DNA from: Dactylonectria macrodidyma
Lineage: Eukaryota; Ascomycota; Sordariomycetes; Hypocreales; Nectriaceae
DNA: 64,000 nt
NCBI GenBank assembly: GCA_020744425.1
Contig: JAGMUV010000010.1
Location: forward strand, 2,046,001-2,110,000
Direction: 5' to 3'
In this document: positions 47,276 through 59,687 of the stretch, one piece after another
Layout of the letters: every line of letters starts with the position of its first letter
Position numbering within the stretch: position 1 is the first letter of the stretch
Program-made: the position numbers and the translations under genes
The notes under the pieces: generated by a model
What the model saw: only the letters and a program-made list of their open reading frames with translations
Told to the model about the DNA's origin: nothing
Database searches by the model: none

Positions 47276-50200
47276 CAGGGTTCAAAGCCACTACACTCCA
47301 CTACACATTCGAGGATATGGAATTGATGTGGATGATGACTAAGATCATGGCGGTGGAATGGATGGATATGGATCCATTATGGATGTGAGTCCACAATGTA
47401 GAAAGGATTTCCACATGACGAGCAAGGGACTTACTCCCTTGCATAACTCGACCCCTGGCATATCGCCATCATTCTTTCGAAGGTTCTGTCAGTATTTGAT
47501 CTAACTGCCCGATTAATCCTGCACGTAGCTAACTGCGTAAAGTCTGGCACATGCCGATAGTTGAAGCATCTAGCCGATTCCTAAGCCTTGTAACCATCTG
47601 CCCGGCTACTGAAAATAACCTCTCACACTCTGCTGATATAGGGGCCACAGTCAGTAAATCCAGGGCCATCCTACTCAATTTGGGGTACTTGAGCCGCCTG
47701 GTGTGCTAGTATTCGTATGGGTTAGTAATGAGGGCGTCAGAATCGTCGATATTGCGTTACTACTGATCGTACTCATCGAGATCTAACCTTCTGTATAATG
47801 ATGAAAGAGATGCCCCGGCAGACTCGTCAATAGCCTGATTCTAAAGAGTTAGCCCTCGTTTGCTATTACGCCAGGCTGTAAACTTGTTCCTTGAGGATTT
47901 AAGACGTTTACTTGTAGGTAAATCGGGGTCTTGATCTTCAGAAAATAAGTCCTTATATTCGCATTCCCACAGATTCTGAACAATCGCTTTGGCTTTGATA
48001 ATCTACGTCCGCCGCTTAGCATCATCACCCTACAGATCGTTAAATAATGCCCAGCGGTAAGCAGGATGGAGAGCTGCCGCGCTGTAGATCACAGGACTGT
48101 CATTAAGGTATTGATAGTACTCATCGAGCTTTATCTAGCTTAGGTTAATATTAACTGCGAGATGCCCGGAGTCAGGGAGGCCAACGGCTATCTTTTTGGC
48201 GGATTCGAGGGACTTGAGAAGATATTCGTATGCGTGAAGAAGATCCCAGCTTGTACCTTCGAGTCGTGGCTCAGTTAGCCATACCAATTACAGACTGACT
48301 CCATCCAGCTAGGACTTACCGGATAATGGAAGCTTAATCTCATCTTCTTGACCTTGCTTTTGGTGTTTCCCCTGTCTATCGCCCTCCAAGGCTTTGACTA
48401 CTAGCTGAAAGTCTAGTAGGATATCGCGGAGCGCCTGGAGCATACGCCAGTCGCTGCTTGAAATCCGGTTCTCTTCCTTCAAAAAGAACGGCATCCTGGC
48501 CCCCTTCCTAACGGAGCCACTTTTCGTAAGATTCGCTTTGTTCCACTCACTCAACGCTCGCTGGATAAAAGGGTTGTAAAACGGCTGTAAAATAAGAGCC
48601 CGGTCGATCATGGCTAGCTGGGAGAGCTAACGGGTAGCGTTATCTAATACAACGCTAACAGGATCATGGCTTTGGATCGCTGGATCGTCGGATAGTTGGG
48701 ATTCGACCTGCTGGACCTTTTTAAGGACGTCGGTCCAGATATCGGATCTGTTAATCTCCTGCAAATGCAGTTAAAATAAGTCGGAAATAGGAAAGTCAGA
48801 AAACATTGTAGTAAAAATAAGAAAAATATCAGCTTACTATAGCGAAGTTGTGCTATTTACCCACTGGACCCCTTTTGCGCTACTGCTCATGTTCCCTCGC
48901 CGCCGTTAATTGGCCATCGTAGATCTGTTGCTCGAACGCGTTTGGATCTCGGCCAAATAGCATGTGTTTCACTACTATATTGATAACATAGCCAATGCAG
49001 CGAACCCAGCGCTTCTTCCAGTCGAATCCTAGCTCATGGCCCAGCTCTTCCATCGTTGTTTTGTTATTCGAGGCGTTATCCAGCGTAAAGTAGCCCAGCT
49101 TATCCCCAATCTCGAACTCCCGGACGATGTCGAGTATCTGCTCAGCGATATTCTCGCCTGTGTGCCGGCCTAGTAGCTCCGGAAGGCCGAGAACGCACTT
49201 CCGGGGCCTGTTATCCAGATCCCTGAATATATAAGTAACGCCGTAAAGAGCATGCCTGTTCCTGGATCGCCATCCATCAAACTGGATATGGATCTGGCCT
49301 GGGCTCTTCCGAAGCGTCTCTCGTACAGCCGATTTATTCGCGTTGAATTCTCTTTCAGCGATCGCTCGCACCGTTATATCGGATATGTGAGCTTCTGTAA
49401 TGGAAACAGAAGGGTTGAGATATTCGAAGATCGCTCGCAGGTCAGGATCTTTCGCGGTAGTGAACGATCGATTCGTGGTGACGATCCAGTTAACGATCAT
49501 CTGTTGAAACGCGGCTTTATTAAACCGCTTGATTAATAGATTCGTTATTTCTTGATTGCGGGGAACTTCTGGATTTAATCGAAGTAACGTAGTAATTGAG
49601 CGGGCGGGTGTTGTAACGGTAGATTTCAGGGGCTGCCTTTTACCTGAAGGATCTACTATGCCGTTATGATCCTTGAACAAGTGGCTCTCAGCGTTCTGCA
49701 GGCCCTTATAGTTGTAATTCTTCGGCCTCGGATCCTTCCGTTTGATACACATACAACAGACCCAGCGGCGTTCCTTCGTTGCTATATTCTGAATGTCGTA
49801 CCTAAATCGGTAGACCTATTGGCGCGTGTGGCCATCTCTTTCGGACAAAGTCCAGCCTCTGAATAAGCGAAATAGTCGTTGTTCGTCTTCTTCTGTTCGT
49901 TCGGGGATCGCTGCTGTCGATTTCCCTTGCGCAGGGGGCTTGAGAGTAGGTTGGGAATCGGGCTGAGAGTCGGCCATTGTGATACGATATTCGTAGCTTT
50001 GTCGCCAGTCAGAAATGAGCCAAAGTACCGGTAGTCGGACGCATTAGCATTGTCAGATAATTAAAATCCTTATAGTCGAAGGTCTAATAGCATTAGCTAA
50101 TTGATGAGAATTATCTGAGGAACGCGTCCTCTATGAGGAAATGCATGGGATCGTATAGCTCTTTATTCCGCCAGCCAGGCAGCTGCGGTCGCGAGCAGCA

Positions 50201-50511
50201 TCATAGGAATAGCTGAACAGACATTCTAGGTAGCTTGATACCAGTAGGGAACAGGTATGTGTTGTCTTAAATCTGGCATATTAGTTAGTAAATACTTTAA
50301 ACTCAACCTATTAACTAGGGGTTCTGTGGTATTTGTAAACCTCCGCTAAGATTAAGGAAATATCCACTGCATTCTACTGCATTCTACATGTGGCCTGGCT
50401 CTCGTGGAGTGGTAGTAAATCCATAACTGGGTCTGATGGAATGGAGTGTATTTGATATGGATCTATATGTGAGTCCATATGTGGGTTTTCGTGGAGTGGC
50501 TTTGAACCCTG
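47276..50511 (-). mobile_element. hAT DNA transposon nested in the Gypsy RT
   Basis: 3236 bp with a perfect 17-bp terminal inverted repeat CAGGGTTCAAAGCCACT (47276-47292 and 50495-50511) and an 8-bp TSD. It encodes a decayed transposase on the minus strand. Subterminal regions contain repeated TGGATATGGAT/GTGAGTCCA-like motifs near both ends, possible transposase binding sites. Confidence 0.93.
47480..49977 (-). pseudogene. hAT transposase, decayed
   Basis: Begins at an ATG at 49977 (MADSQPDSQPTLKPP) with a TAG after about 53 codons. A BED-finger-like part follows (WVCCMCIKR, ESHLFKDHNG), then the catalytic core (QIHIQFDGWRSRNRHALYG, GYFTLDNASNNKTTMEELG). The frame stops at 48880, probably near an intron (acceptor about 48765), and resumes with ALILQPFYNPFIQRALSEW. 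The C-terminal hAT dimerisation domain is recognisable near 47490-47700 (LDLLTVAPISAECERLFS). Several stops make it non-functional. Confidence 0.85.
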
Positions 50512-50519
50512 ATACCCAG
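50512..50519. repeat. Right TSD of hAT (ATACCCAG)
   Basis: Matches 47268-47275 exactly. Confidence 0.92.
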
Positions 50520-53159
50520 TCATGTTTGTACCTAAAAAGAACGGAAAGCTACGCTTCTGCGTGGACTACAGGCAATTTAACTCAATTACTGAGAAGGATC
50601 GCACACCGTTACCCCTGATCCCCGAGATGCGCGACAGGCTGCATGGGGCTAAGTGGTTTACGGCGCTCGATCTCAAAGGAGCCTACAACCTGATCCGTAT
50701 CAAATAAGGACATGAATAGAAGACTGCTTTCAGAACCAAGTTCGGGCTATACGAATACTTGGTTATGCCTTTTGGACTTACTAACGCGCCAGCCGCATTC
50801 CAACGAATGATTAACAACGTGCTGTGCGAACATCTCGATATCTTCGTTATATGCTACTTAGACGACATACTCATTTTCTCTGAAAACGAGGAAGATCATG
50901 AGCGACACGTCCACACAGTATTGCAGAAGCTACAAGACGCAAACTTGCTTGTTAAACCAGAAAAAAGCAACTTCCATACTTCGGAAGTAGAGTTCTTTGG
51001 GCACATCATATCCTACAACCAGGTGCGGATGGACCCTAAGAAGATCGCGGCAGTATGGGAATGGAAATAACCCGAAAACCTCACGGAACTGCAATCCTTC
51101 CTTGGATTTGCAAACTACTACCGACGATTCATCAAACACTTTAGCAAACATGCTATCCCACTCACCAGATTCATGAAGAAAGGAGTTAAGTTCAAATAGA
51201 ATGATGAGGCAGAATAGGCCTTTTAGTCAATTAAGGACGCAATCACCTCGGAACCCATCTTGGCATCATTCGACCCTAATAAAGAAATCGAATTAGAAAC
51301 CAACGCCTTAGGATTTGCACTAAGCAGCCAGATCGGATAAAGAGACGAAAACGGATTATTACACCCTATTGCATTCTACTCGTATAAAATGCACGGAGTA
51401 GAACTTAACTACCCTATCTATAACTAAGAATTCCTAGCTATCATTAACTGCTTCAAGGAATTTTAATATTATCTTTTAGGAAGTAACCACAAGGTCAAGG
51501 TCTACACAGATCATAAGAATATCTCATACTTTGTAACAATGCAGAAACTCAGTAGACGATAACTCAGATACGCCGAATATCTATCAGAATTTGACTATAC
51601 TATCATCCACGTGAAAGGATTAGAAAACGGACGAGCCGATGCGATCAGCCGACGCGCCGATTTTAACACCGGAAAGATCAAAGCTAGCGAGTAAATCTTC
51701 TCCTTTACCTCTAAGGGACACTTACAATAAAAATACTTAGGATACATATACTAGCACTACGAATGCCTACTACGGGTAACACTTGGCGGCACGTACTACA
51801 CGACCTGCGATAACGAACTACTGAAGAAAATCGAGCAATATAATCAGACTTACGAAATGGACAGGGTCATAGGAAACCCCTGCCCGATCCCCGCTTCATA
51901 GTTGGAACTACGGAAACTGCAAGTTCTGACGGAACTGTAAGAATAGCTTGTGCGGGAGATACATTCTTACATACTATACGGATACTAAGGAGTTAACAAA
52001 ACCCTTGAGAGAGTCAAAACGATATACACATTTCCTAGAATCAAGAAGGTCGTGCAAGACGTCATCCGATAATGCAGCCTTTATGCGAAAACCAAGGCAT
52101 AACGCTACAAGCCCTACGGAGAACTGCAGCCCCTGCTAGTGGCTCAGAGACCATGGCATTCCATCACTATAGATTTCATTATGAAACTACCCCTGTTAGA
52201 AGACCCAGTAACCGGAGCCTTCTATGACAGCATTCTTATCATTATGGACAGATTTACGAAGTTTTCCTATTTTGTACCTTACAGAGAGGCAACAGACGCA
52301 GAAGAATTCGCCTACGTATTTAATCAAAACATCATTAGTATACACGGATTACCAGTAGAAATCCTAACCGACAGAAGACCTCTATTCACATCCAAGTTTT
52401 AGCAAGCTTTGATAGCACAGCTTGGACTTAACCACCGATTAACCACCGCATTCTGACCATAAGTAGACGGGCAAATAGAAAGGACGAACTAGATCCTCGA
52501 ATAATACCTACAGTACTACATTAATTACGAACAGAACGATTAAGTTAAAAAACTACTAATAGCCTAACTAAGCTATAACACTGCTACATACGAAAGTACG
52601 AAGCTCATACTAGCATTCGCGAATTTCGGATTCACACCCGATGCGTACCACAGACCGCGAGAAGGAATCATTAACCCTTATGCGATACTTACCTCTGATA
52701 AACTGAAAAACCTCTACGAAGAACTGAGGACCGAACTCGAGTTTGTTAGAAACCAGATGAGGAAATACTATGACCCTAAACGGATGAAGGGACCATCCTT
52801 TTCGGAAGGGGACATGGTCCTCTTAGCTATAAAAAATGTTTCGACGGACAGGCTAAGCAAAAAACTCGACTATAAGTTCATCGGACCCTATAAAGTTCTG
52901 GAAAAAATCTTAGAAAATAACTACAGGTTGGACCTGAAGAGCAAAAAACATCTAGTGTTCTACATTTTACTGCTGGAACCATTCGAAAATACAATCATGG
53001 TTAACAACGGTCACGACTACGAACCACAGGTAGAAGATCCAGAAGAATATCATGTTAAGGAGATCCGCGAAATGAAGAAAATCGACGGTCAGACAAAATA
53101 CCTCGTCAAATGGAAAGGCTACCCTGAAAGCGAAACATCGTGGGAACCACCAGGAAACC

Positions 53160-53845
53160 TTAACTACGCGCAGCGCCTGCTGAAGGCGTTTCATGCGCGA
53201 CATCGGAAAGCAAAGAAGGATCAAAGTCCAAAGAGCTCAAGTCCACCCTAGACCAATCAATCAGATCGGTGTGGACAAGGGACTGTACATCGGAGATGGT
53301 CTTGGACGTCTTAGCCACTACCTCATCCAGGCCCTCTAAGGCCTCCTGGTTAAGACGAACCATCTCATTTCCTTTCGAAATCAGGGAGCGACGCTGCTTA
53401 TGCACGCGCGACAAGCGGGCAAGCGACTCCTCTAACTCCTGCTGACGAAGGACGAAGCTTTTCTGGGCCTCGGCGAAAGCGGCGTGACGAGCTTGTAGTA
53501 ACTCTTCAGCAGCCAGCTCCTCTGCGTCAAGACGCCTCGCCTCCGACAGAACCCGCGTCACTACGGAAATTAGTAACTACATTCATTTTAATAGATACAC
53601 ACCCAAAACTCATGAGAATTCAGCGGTACACCCGTTACGTCGCACGGACGACCTAAGCGTGTACAGAGGCCGCATTTTCCCCCATCTACCATTTTGCAAA
53701 CAGCCCCTCGGGCTGAACAGTGAGTATAGGGCATTACCTCGAACCTGGCGTAATCAATGTATTCGGCAGAAGCAACACGACGGCGTGTGGTGTTAGAAGG
53801 TGGCGGTTTCTTAGGTTTCTTGTTTTTGGAAACACGGCTGGACAT
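53160..53845 (-). CDS. Antisense accessory ORF of the Gypsy element
   Basis: Runs opposite to gag-pol, overlapping the last 90 bp of pol and ending before the 3' LTR. From an ATG at 53845 the first block is basic (VSKNKKPKKPPPSN) then Cys-rich (MPYTHCSARGAVC, GGKCGLCTRLGRPCDVTG), reminiscent of a zinc-binding cluster. The second block (from about 53561) is a heptad-rich helix with coiled-coil character (LEESLARLSRVHKQRRSL). An intron must join the blocks around 53562-53635; the acceptor CGTAG is clear, the donor uncertain. About 200 residues result, with no internal stop. Similar Cys-cluster/coiled-coil hypothetical proteins recur in fungal genomes as far as I recall, but no function is known to me. 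Confidence 0.65.
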
Positions 53846-53959
53846 TATGTCAGCATTTCTTTTGTAAATAATCAAGAGCAAGTTGGGGAACCACCACACT
53901 GGGGACCAGCTAGCTATAAATACGATCTTGAGGATAAGATCATTAGAGGGGAGATATCG

Positions 53960-54367
53960 TATCACGGCCTGGGCGACCTCTTAAGAGGCTAGGGCGGTCA
54001 TGGCCGGCAGAATCGGAAGTACGGGGATACTTAAGGCCAGAGTGAGCGGACCCACTTTAAACAGAGTGAGCGATAGTACAGACGCTCACTCATACAATGC
54101 TCTACAGAATGAGTATTGTAAGCAGACAGAACTAAGGCATGGTAAGCACCCTAGTATATAGTCATCTGAGAAGTGCACATCTAGTATGGGCAGCTCCTCA
54201 GCTATCAATATAACTTGGTTATATTGAGTACGTTCACTCTACTATTACTAGACGTAATAAGCATTGTTCAATCTTGACTCGCCTGATTACTTTGTTATAT
54301 AAACCCCCAGATCAGGACCCAGCGTACCCTAGCCTTACGAGGATAGTGTATTGACCCGATCGTCACA
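53960..54367 (+). repeat. Gypsy 3' LTR
   Basis: 408 bp. Begins TATCACGGCC (TG mutated to TA) and ends CGTCACA, followed by the TSD TCTAG. Confidence 0.92.
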
Positions 54368-54372
54368 TCTAG

Positions 54373-57300
54373 CTTATAATATATAAAAGCATTTATAGTA
54401 TCTATCTATACAAGCTTTAGATCATATTCTATTACTATTACTATAAGCGCTTTAAAAGACATACTTATAAGTATTATTACTTAAATTAGCAGATCTCCCC
54501 TAGCTTACTAATTACTATAAATAATAAGACAGGCTTTATACTTAACTAAGTATCCATACTTATCTATTTTATAAGTAAATACCTATATATAGCTTAGCAC
54601 CTATTATCCTTTTGCTTAATATTATAGCATTTTAATAAATAACTTTATCTATTAGTAAGATACTATATATTCTTCTTATGCTTTATAGAACTATTCTTTA
54701 AACGGATAGCTATTAAGATCCTTAAGAGTCTTCAGCTCCTTTAGTAAGTTTTGCTTATATATCTTCTCTAGTTTAAACTTTATTCTAGTAATAAAACTCC
54801 TATAATAAGCTATCTTAATTAGAACTAAGATAAAGTCTTCTAAGCAGCTTTTTATAACTGTAATTAGTAGAATATCTACTCTCACCCCCTTAGCTCTAGC
54901 GACTAGTAAGAAGACTAAAAGCACTATATCTTACTCCTAGTCTAGTTCAGTTAGTAGAGGTATACATAATGCTTCCTCTAAAGCTCTTACTAGTTCATAG
55001 TCTTCTTTATCCGCTTAGTTATCCTAATATTCTTCTAGATCATTTTCTGGATTATTTTCTAGATCATTTTCTAAAACCATTTCTTCTCTATCATTACTCT
55101 AGTCTTCTTTATAATTACTAGATTTAAAGACTGGCTCATTTTCTTTAAGTATAGCTTAGTTATTTAACTAGCTTAGTAGAATAGCGACCTTCTTGACTAG
55201 GTTATTAATACTATTAATAAGTTCCTTTTCTATACATTTACTATTAAAGAATATATCTTTATTAAAGATAATATCTTAAGTTAATATGACTTTTCCTTTA
55301 TATAGAACTTAAATATAAAAGATATTTATTAAGTTATAGCTAATAAGATAGTTAATATACGCTCTTAAGTCAAGCTTATAGAGCTTCTTTCATTTGAGTT
55401 ATACTTATAATATTATAGTATAGGCCCTATAGCTATATGCCTTTAAGTATAATAAGTATAGCTATCTTAAGTAAAATAACTCATAAGGGGTCTTTTACTT
55501 ATTTAACTCTTATAGTATTCTATTCTTTAAGTATATAGCTATGCTAATTATTTCTCTCTAAAGGCTATGCAGTATATTAGCTATAATTCTTATTACTTAA
55601 CCCTTCTTAATTACTATACCTCCTAAGCACTTAGCTCCTCTATTCTAAGCTTATATATTTAGTGCTAATAGTTTCTTAATAATGCCTTTCTATATTATTC
55701 AGTATTTAAACTTCTTAGTAAAGAGCTTATTATCTAAGCGAATCACTTTAACTAAATAGCTATAGTAGATCTTTATTTAGTAATAGAAGTATCTTACTAT
55801 TTTACTGCTCTCTCTTCTATTATATATCTTAGTATAATATAGAAAGACTATACTAAACTAAGCATTTATAATAAATATAGCTTAAATAAAGCCCTTTATA
55901 TCTTTATTAATATCAGTCTAGTTAATCTAAATTTTATAATATAGCTTGTCTTTTTCTCAGTCTAGTGACTATTAAGATATTTACTAATATATCTTCTCTT
56001 AGCTATAGCCTGGATACTGCGTTATCTTTAGTCTATAGAGTTATATCCCTAAGGAATTCTTTCCTAAGTGATATAATACTAACGGACTTGGATATTCTAT
56101 TTAAAAATATTATAAGGATCTAATTACTATTACTAGTACCCTTAGATTTCATAATATTCTTTACTTATATTATATACTAAAAATAGTATCCTTAATATTA
56201 TATAAAATCTCTTAATACTATAATACGAATTAATTATATATTTAATAAATAATATATATAATTAAGCCATCCTTTCGGATTAGGAAGTTATTAATAGTAT
56301 TCTAAAAGATTCTATTTTCTTAAAGTAATTAAAAAGATACTAAGTTTATACTAAAATCAGTATAATAGGTTACATTCTATAAGTATAAAATTCTAACTTT
56401 CCTTTCTAGAAGTATGACCTCTAAATTAACTCTTTTAAAACCTAGGATTAGAACTTCTAATACTCTTATAATAACTGCCTCTCTATTTACTACCTTATAG
56501 AAAGTCTTAAACTTAATCAGATTATTAAAAATATATAATATTATACTAAAATCTAAGATTATTAATAAATATAGTAAATACATAGTAATTATAGAAGTAA
56601 AGGCTGATTATAAGTACACTATATTCACTACTCCTATAATCTTCACTCTAGCCTTTCTTTTCTATAATTATCAGTTCTCTTTCTATTCTTATAAAGCATT
56701 AACCCTTCTCTATAGCTTATAGTCATCTTTTAGCGCCTTCTTAGCCCTTTATATATAATGATTATTATAAAGCATGCTCTTTAGTCTTTTATCTTTAAAT
56801 ACATATTAGTAATTAAATAGATTATGCTCTCTTATACTATAGGCTAAGTATATAAATGCTGGCCTCTTACTAGAGTATCCTCTGAAGCCAGACTTTATTC
56901 TCTTCCTACCCTTTAGTATAGATGCTTCCTTACTATAGTCACTCTCCTTATTGCTTTTCTCTATATAGAACGCCCCGCTCCTTATAGTATTATTACTTAT
57001 AGGCTTTTTATAAGATGCTTATTTACATATTATTAAAGTAATCTCTTAAGGTATTTAAACCTTTAAGCTATTAAGAGTAGGTCACTATATACTTATTATA
57101 ATTAAGTTAATACTTCTTAATCTAGATTAGGAATCTGATTTTAAGGTTTTACTCTTACTGCTTATATAAAGTCATTACTGCTTAGCTGCTTTTACTTAAG
57201 TAGTCTAGTAAGTAAGCGCATCTTAAAAGCGTCTTTTCTAAAGAACTGCTTTAGTATCTAGAATCTTAGCCCCCTCTATAAAAGCTATTATATAGCTTTA

Positions 57301-58054
57301 ATAGATTAGTTTAATTAAGTTAGTAAACTCTCGAAGTTATTAACTAATCTTAGTCTTTACTAAGTAATACTTCTTTATTATAATTATTATCAATTCTTAT
57401 AACTTAAGCTACTATAAGAAGGCTTTCTAGTTCTTAAAGCCTTTTATTATAGTAATATATTTATCTTTTACTTTAGCTATTATAAAGCCTTTTAATAGAG
57501 TAGTAGTGCTCTTAAGTAACTATATTTACTCTTATAGTATGTCTTTTCTATTAAGCAATTGCCTATACTTAGTTAAAACTATCTTTAGAATAGTATTATA
57601 TACTATATTAATCTCTATCTCCTACTTTCTAAAGTCCCTCTTCTTAACTTCCTATTATCTAAATATAGCATTATACGCTCATTACTATAATAATAATAGC
57701 TAAGTATAATCTATAGTAATAGTATTAAAGTCACTATACTAAGGCTCTTTTAGTTCTTATAAGAGTTCCCTAATAGGATGATCTAGATATATATAGGACT
57801 ATATCTTCCTTAGAGTCTTAGCTAATATAGACTGAATTCATACATTCTAATTTTCCTTCTTAGTTAAGATCACTCTTTAGTCTTTTAATATTATATTCAG
57901 ATTAGCTAGAATAGATAGTATTAATCGATTTTAGCTATATTATAACATATTCTATCTAAATAATAATAGATATTAGCCCTTTGAGGTCTAGTTTAATGCA
58001 AATCATATTATTACTGTCTTTTTTAATAGAATTATTACGAACTGGGCTTATAAC
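54373..58054 (-). pseudogene. Outer Copia gag-protease-integrase-RT remnant, hyper-AT
   Basis: Continuation of the outer Copia, transcribed right to left. It is dominated by TA-rich sequence, with no long ORF. One recognisable piece is 56377-56583, where FKTFYKVVNREAVI and ILGFKRVNLEV resemble the Copia protease and pre-integrase region. The rest cannot be read confidently. Confidence 0.6.
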
Positions 58055-58228
58055 TATTACGAGCTTTTATTATGTATAGTACCTGATTGGGTGTGTGTAT
58101 ATTCTTAATTATGTTAAGTCCCCGCTCTAAGTCTCTATACACCCTTTATACTAAAATAGCTAGAAGGATATTATTATAGCAGGCACATGCTATATACACG
58201 CCCTACTACCTAAATACACATCGTGACA
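58055..58228 (-). repeat. LTR of outer Copia (5' LTR by coding strand)
   Basis: 174-bp partner of 41167-41340; it ends in the intact CGTGACA and is followed by the TSD TATTT. Confidence 0.9.
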
Positions 58229-58233
58229 TATTT
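58229..58233. repeat. Right TSD of outer Copia (TATTT)
   Basis: Matches 41162-41166. Confidence 0.85.
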
Positions 58234-58626
58234 GTTATCCAGTTCAAACCTTCTGTTGGATTGACCCCTCCTGTGGCGGCATAAGACCCGAATTTGCATA
58301 AACCTCTGATACACAGATATCCGAGCCTTGGTCAGATGACTAGAAAACCCCTCTCGAGAAAAGAGGGGGCCGGAGGCATCCTTGATCAATACAATCATCG
58401 TCTTTGGGCTCTACAATGCATTGATCCCATCAGTCCGATCGAATTGACCGTATCGGATCCATCACCTTCTATGCATTTGTCACGTGCCCCGGGCGAGTCA
58501 CTGGCAAGGCACCTGACAGAGGCATTTATAGCGGACCTAGGCCCTAGCGCATTATTTCGAGCTCATTACCCATCAGCGGGATGACCAAGCACGGCTATCA
58601 CAGCAGTAGCCGCTATGTATGGGCGG
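58234..58626. other. Flank of the Copia insertion
   Basis: No gene recognised. This should be the continuation of the sequence into which the outer Copia inserted (the second HET gene side), but I cannot read HET sequence here. Confidence 0.4.
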
Positions 58627-59302
58627 CGGAAGTTGACCAACGTGGATCAAAATCTACCCTCAAGACCGGAATGGGACAGGCGAATACCCCACACACAGCC
58701 TATCCTATAACATCGTCAACGAAGGGTCTCAAATGCTCACCATCGGAGGCTACTTCCCCAATAACCCCAAATGCGACTTCGGGAAGGTCTGGGGGGTTCA
58801 CAACGTCGATCTCGGTAACCAAATCAAGCACGACTTCTCAGTATGGGTAAGTTACAACACCACCCTCGTCGGGTACAAGGTCCCCCAATATGTGACCAGC
58901 GTCATCGGCGGAACCAAAGACGGAGGCGCCACCAACACGACGCCCGATGCCGGATTCGCGGACCATGATATTAGCATCCTGCTTGGCATGAAAGCCGCCT
59001 TCCCGACTCGCACGAGCGCGAATGACGGGCGCAACGACCCCGCAACAGCCAAGCCCAGTTTTTCCCAGAGCGCAACAGCCAAGCCTAGTCTTACCCAGAG
59101 CGCACTCATCGGCATTGCTGTCGGGGGGGCCGTCGTTTTGCTAGCCTTCCTTATCGGTCTGTGGCTGCTCCTCAGAAAACACAAAAGGAAAGCCAACGCT
59201 CATTCTGTCGCACCGACCGAACCGATCGTCCCACCGCCGCCTACACCACTGTCGTCCAGTCCGTGCCACTGGAGACCGTCCCCGGCAAACTTGCCGTCGT
59301 AG
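58627..59302 (+). pseudogene. Kelch/transmembrane protein, C-terminal fragment
   Basis: An open plus-strand stretch lacking a start. SYNIVNEGSQMLTIGGYFP and CDFGKVWGVHNVDLG match the last propeller blades of fungal kelch-repeat surface proteins. A Ser/Thr-rich linker with a near-repeat (TAKPSFSQSA/TAKPSLTQSA) follows, then one membrane segment (LIGIAVGGAVVLLAFLIGL), a basic stop-transfer (RKHKRK) and a proline-rich tail. An in-frame stop lies just upstream of the first readable codons, so the N-terminal domain is missing. Non-functional unless it is an unrecognised exon. Confidence 0.65.
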
Positions 59303-59687
59303 TCTGCAGCGTTGACGTTTGCTCCTCTTGTAAAGAGGTAGTTTGGGATCTGCTATTTAGAAGAGCTGGAGTGTTAAGATTACTCACCTGGACGTGTTTA
59401 TCACTGTAGGGAGTAAGTAAAGCCATCTAACCGAGATGAAGAGTTACAATTCCAATGAACCTCATCTATAGCATTAATTTTCCCCAGTGGAGAAACAGAC
59501 GCTGGTTCCCTAAGGCTAAATTTATTTATTCGTTACTACTAAGCGTAGTTAATAAGTTTCCCTATAATAATAGTGCTTATACATTTAACGTACATGATAA
59601 GCTTGCGTGATAAACAAGCTTGCGTAATAAAAATGCTAACTTGTAAAATAAAAATCACAATAAAAACATAACAAACTATTTTATTAA
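59303..59687. other. AT-rich spacer with short direct repeats
   Basis: Contains AAGCTTGCGTGATAAA and a near-copy AAGCTTGCGTAATAAA (about 59599-59632), possibly the terminal region of the adjacent pogo/Fot-type element. Confidence 0.4.

Larger units (their letters stand above)
46444..53251 (+). pseudogene. Gypsy pol with chromodomain, interrupted by hAT
   Basis: One frame once the hAT and one TSD copy are removed. Protease: VDCSAAMNYI, where D-S/T-G is expected, so the active-site triplet is altered. [32 protein letters not shown] and the intact catalytic motif YLDD. RNase H: YTDHKNISYF region. Integrase: SITIDFIMKLP, LTDRRPLFTSKF and GQIERTN carry the DD-E residues. Chromodomain (about 53060-53190): TKYLVKWKGYPESETSWEP, which in related elements targets heterochromatin. 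About thirty in-frame stops, mainly TAG/TAA. Confidence 0.9.
43251..54367 (+). mobile_element. Gypsy-type chromovirus, nested in outer Copia
   Basis: Two 408-bp LTRs (43251-43658 and 53960-54367) lie inside the TSD TCTAG (43246-43250 and 54368-54372). The internal region encodes gag with a zinc knuckle, protease, RT (YLDD intact), RNase H, integrase and a C-terminal chromodomain, in Gypsy order. About fifty in-frame stops, mostly TAG/TAA at probable Gln codons, mark RIP damage. An hAT element interrupts the RT region. Its own length without the hAT is about 7.9 kb, typical of Maggy/Tf1-type chromoviruses plus the extra antisense ORF. Confidence 0.93.
41167..58228 (-). mobile_element. Outer Copia LTR retrotransposon, RIP-degraded, with nested insertions
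   Basis: Two 174-bp LTRs (41167-41340 and 58055-58228) are flanked by the 5-bp duplication TATTT (41162-41166 and 58229-58233). LTR ends are the inverted repeat TGTCACG/CGTGACA, partly mutated by C-to-T/G-to-A changes. Without its two insertions the element is about 5.4 kb. Coding direction is minus: a protease-region remnant lies at 56377-56583, the RT core and RNase H at 41570-43250. The internal region is extremely AT-rich and riddled with stops, as expected after heavy RIP. Confidence 0.9.

Noticed and set aside
43721..53251. Reassigned stop codons (TAG/TAA read as Gln) in the Gypsy element
   Set aside because: Host genes in the same window use TAG and TAA as normal stops, and CAG/CAA also encode Gln in the same frame; RIP explains the pattern.
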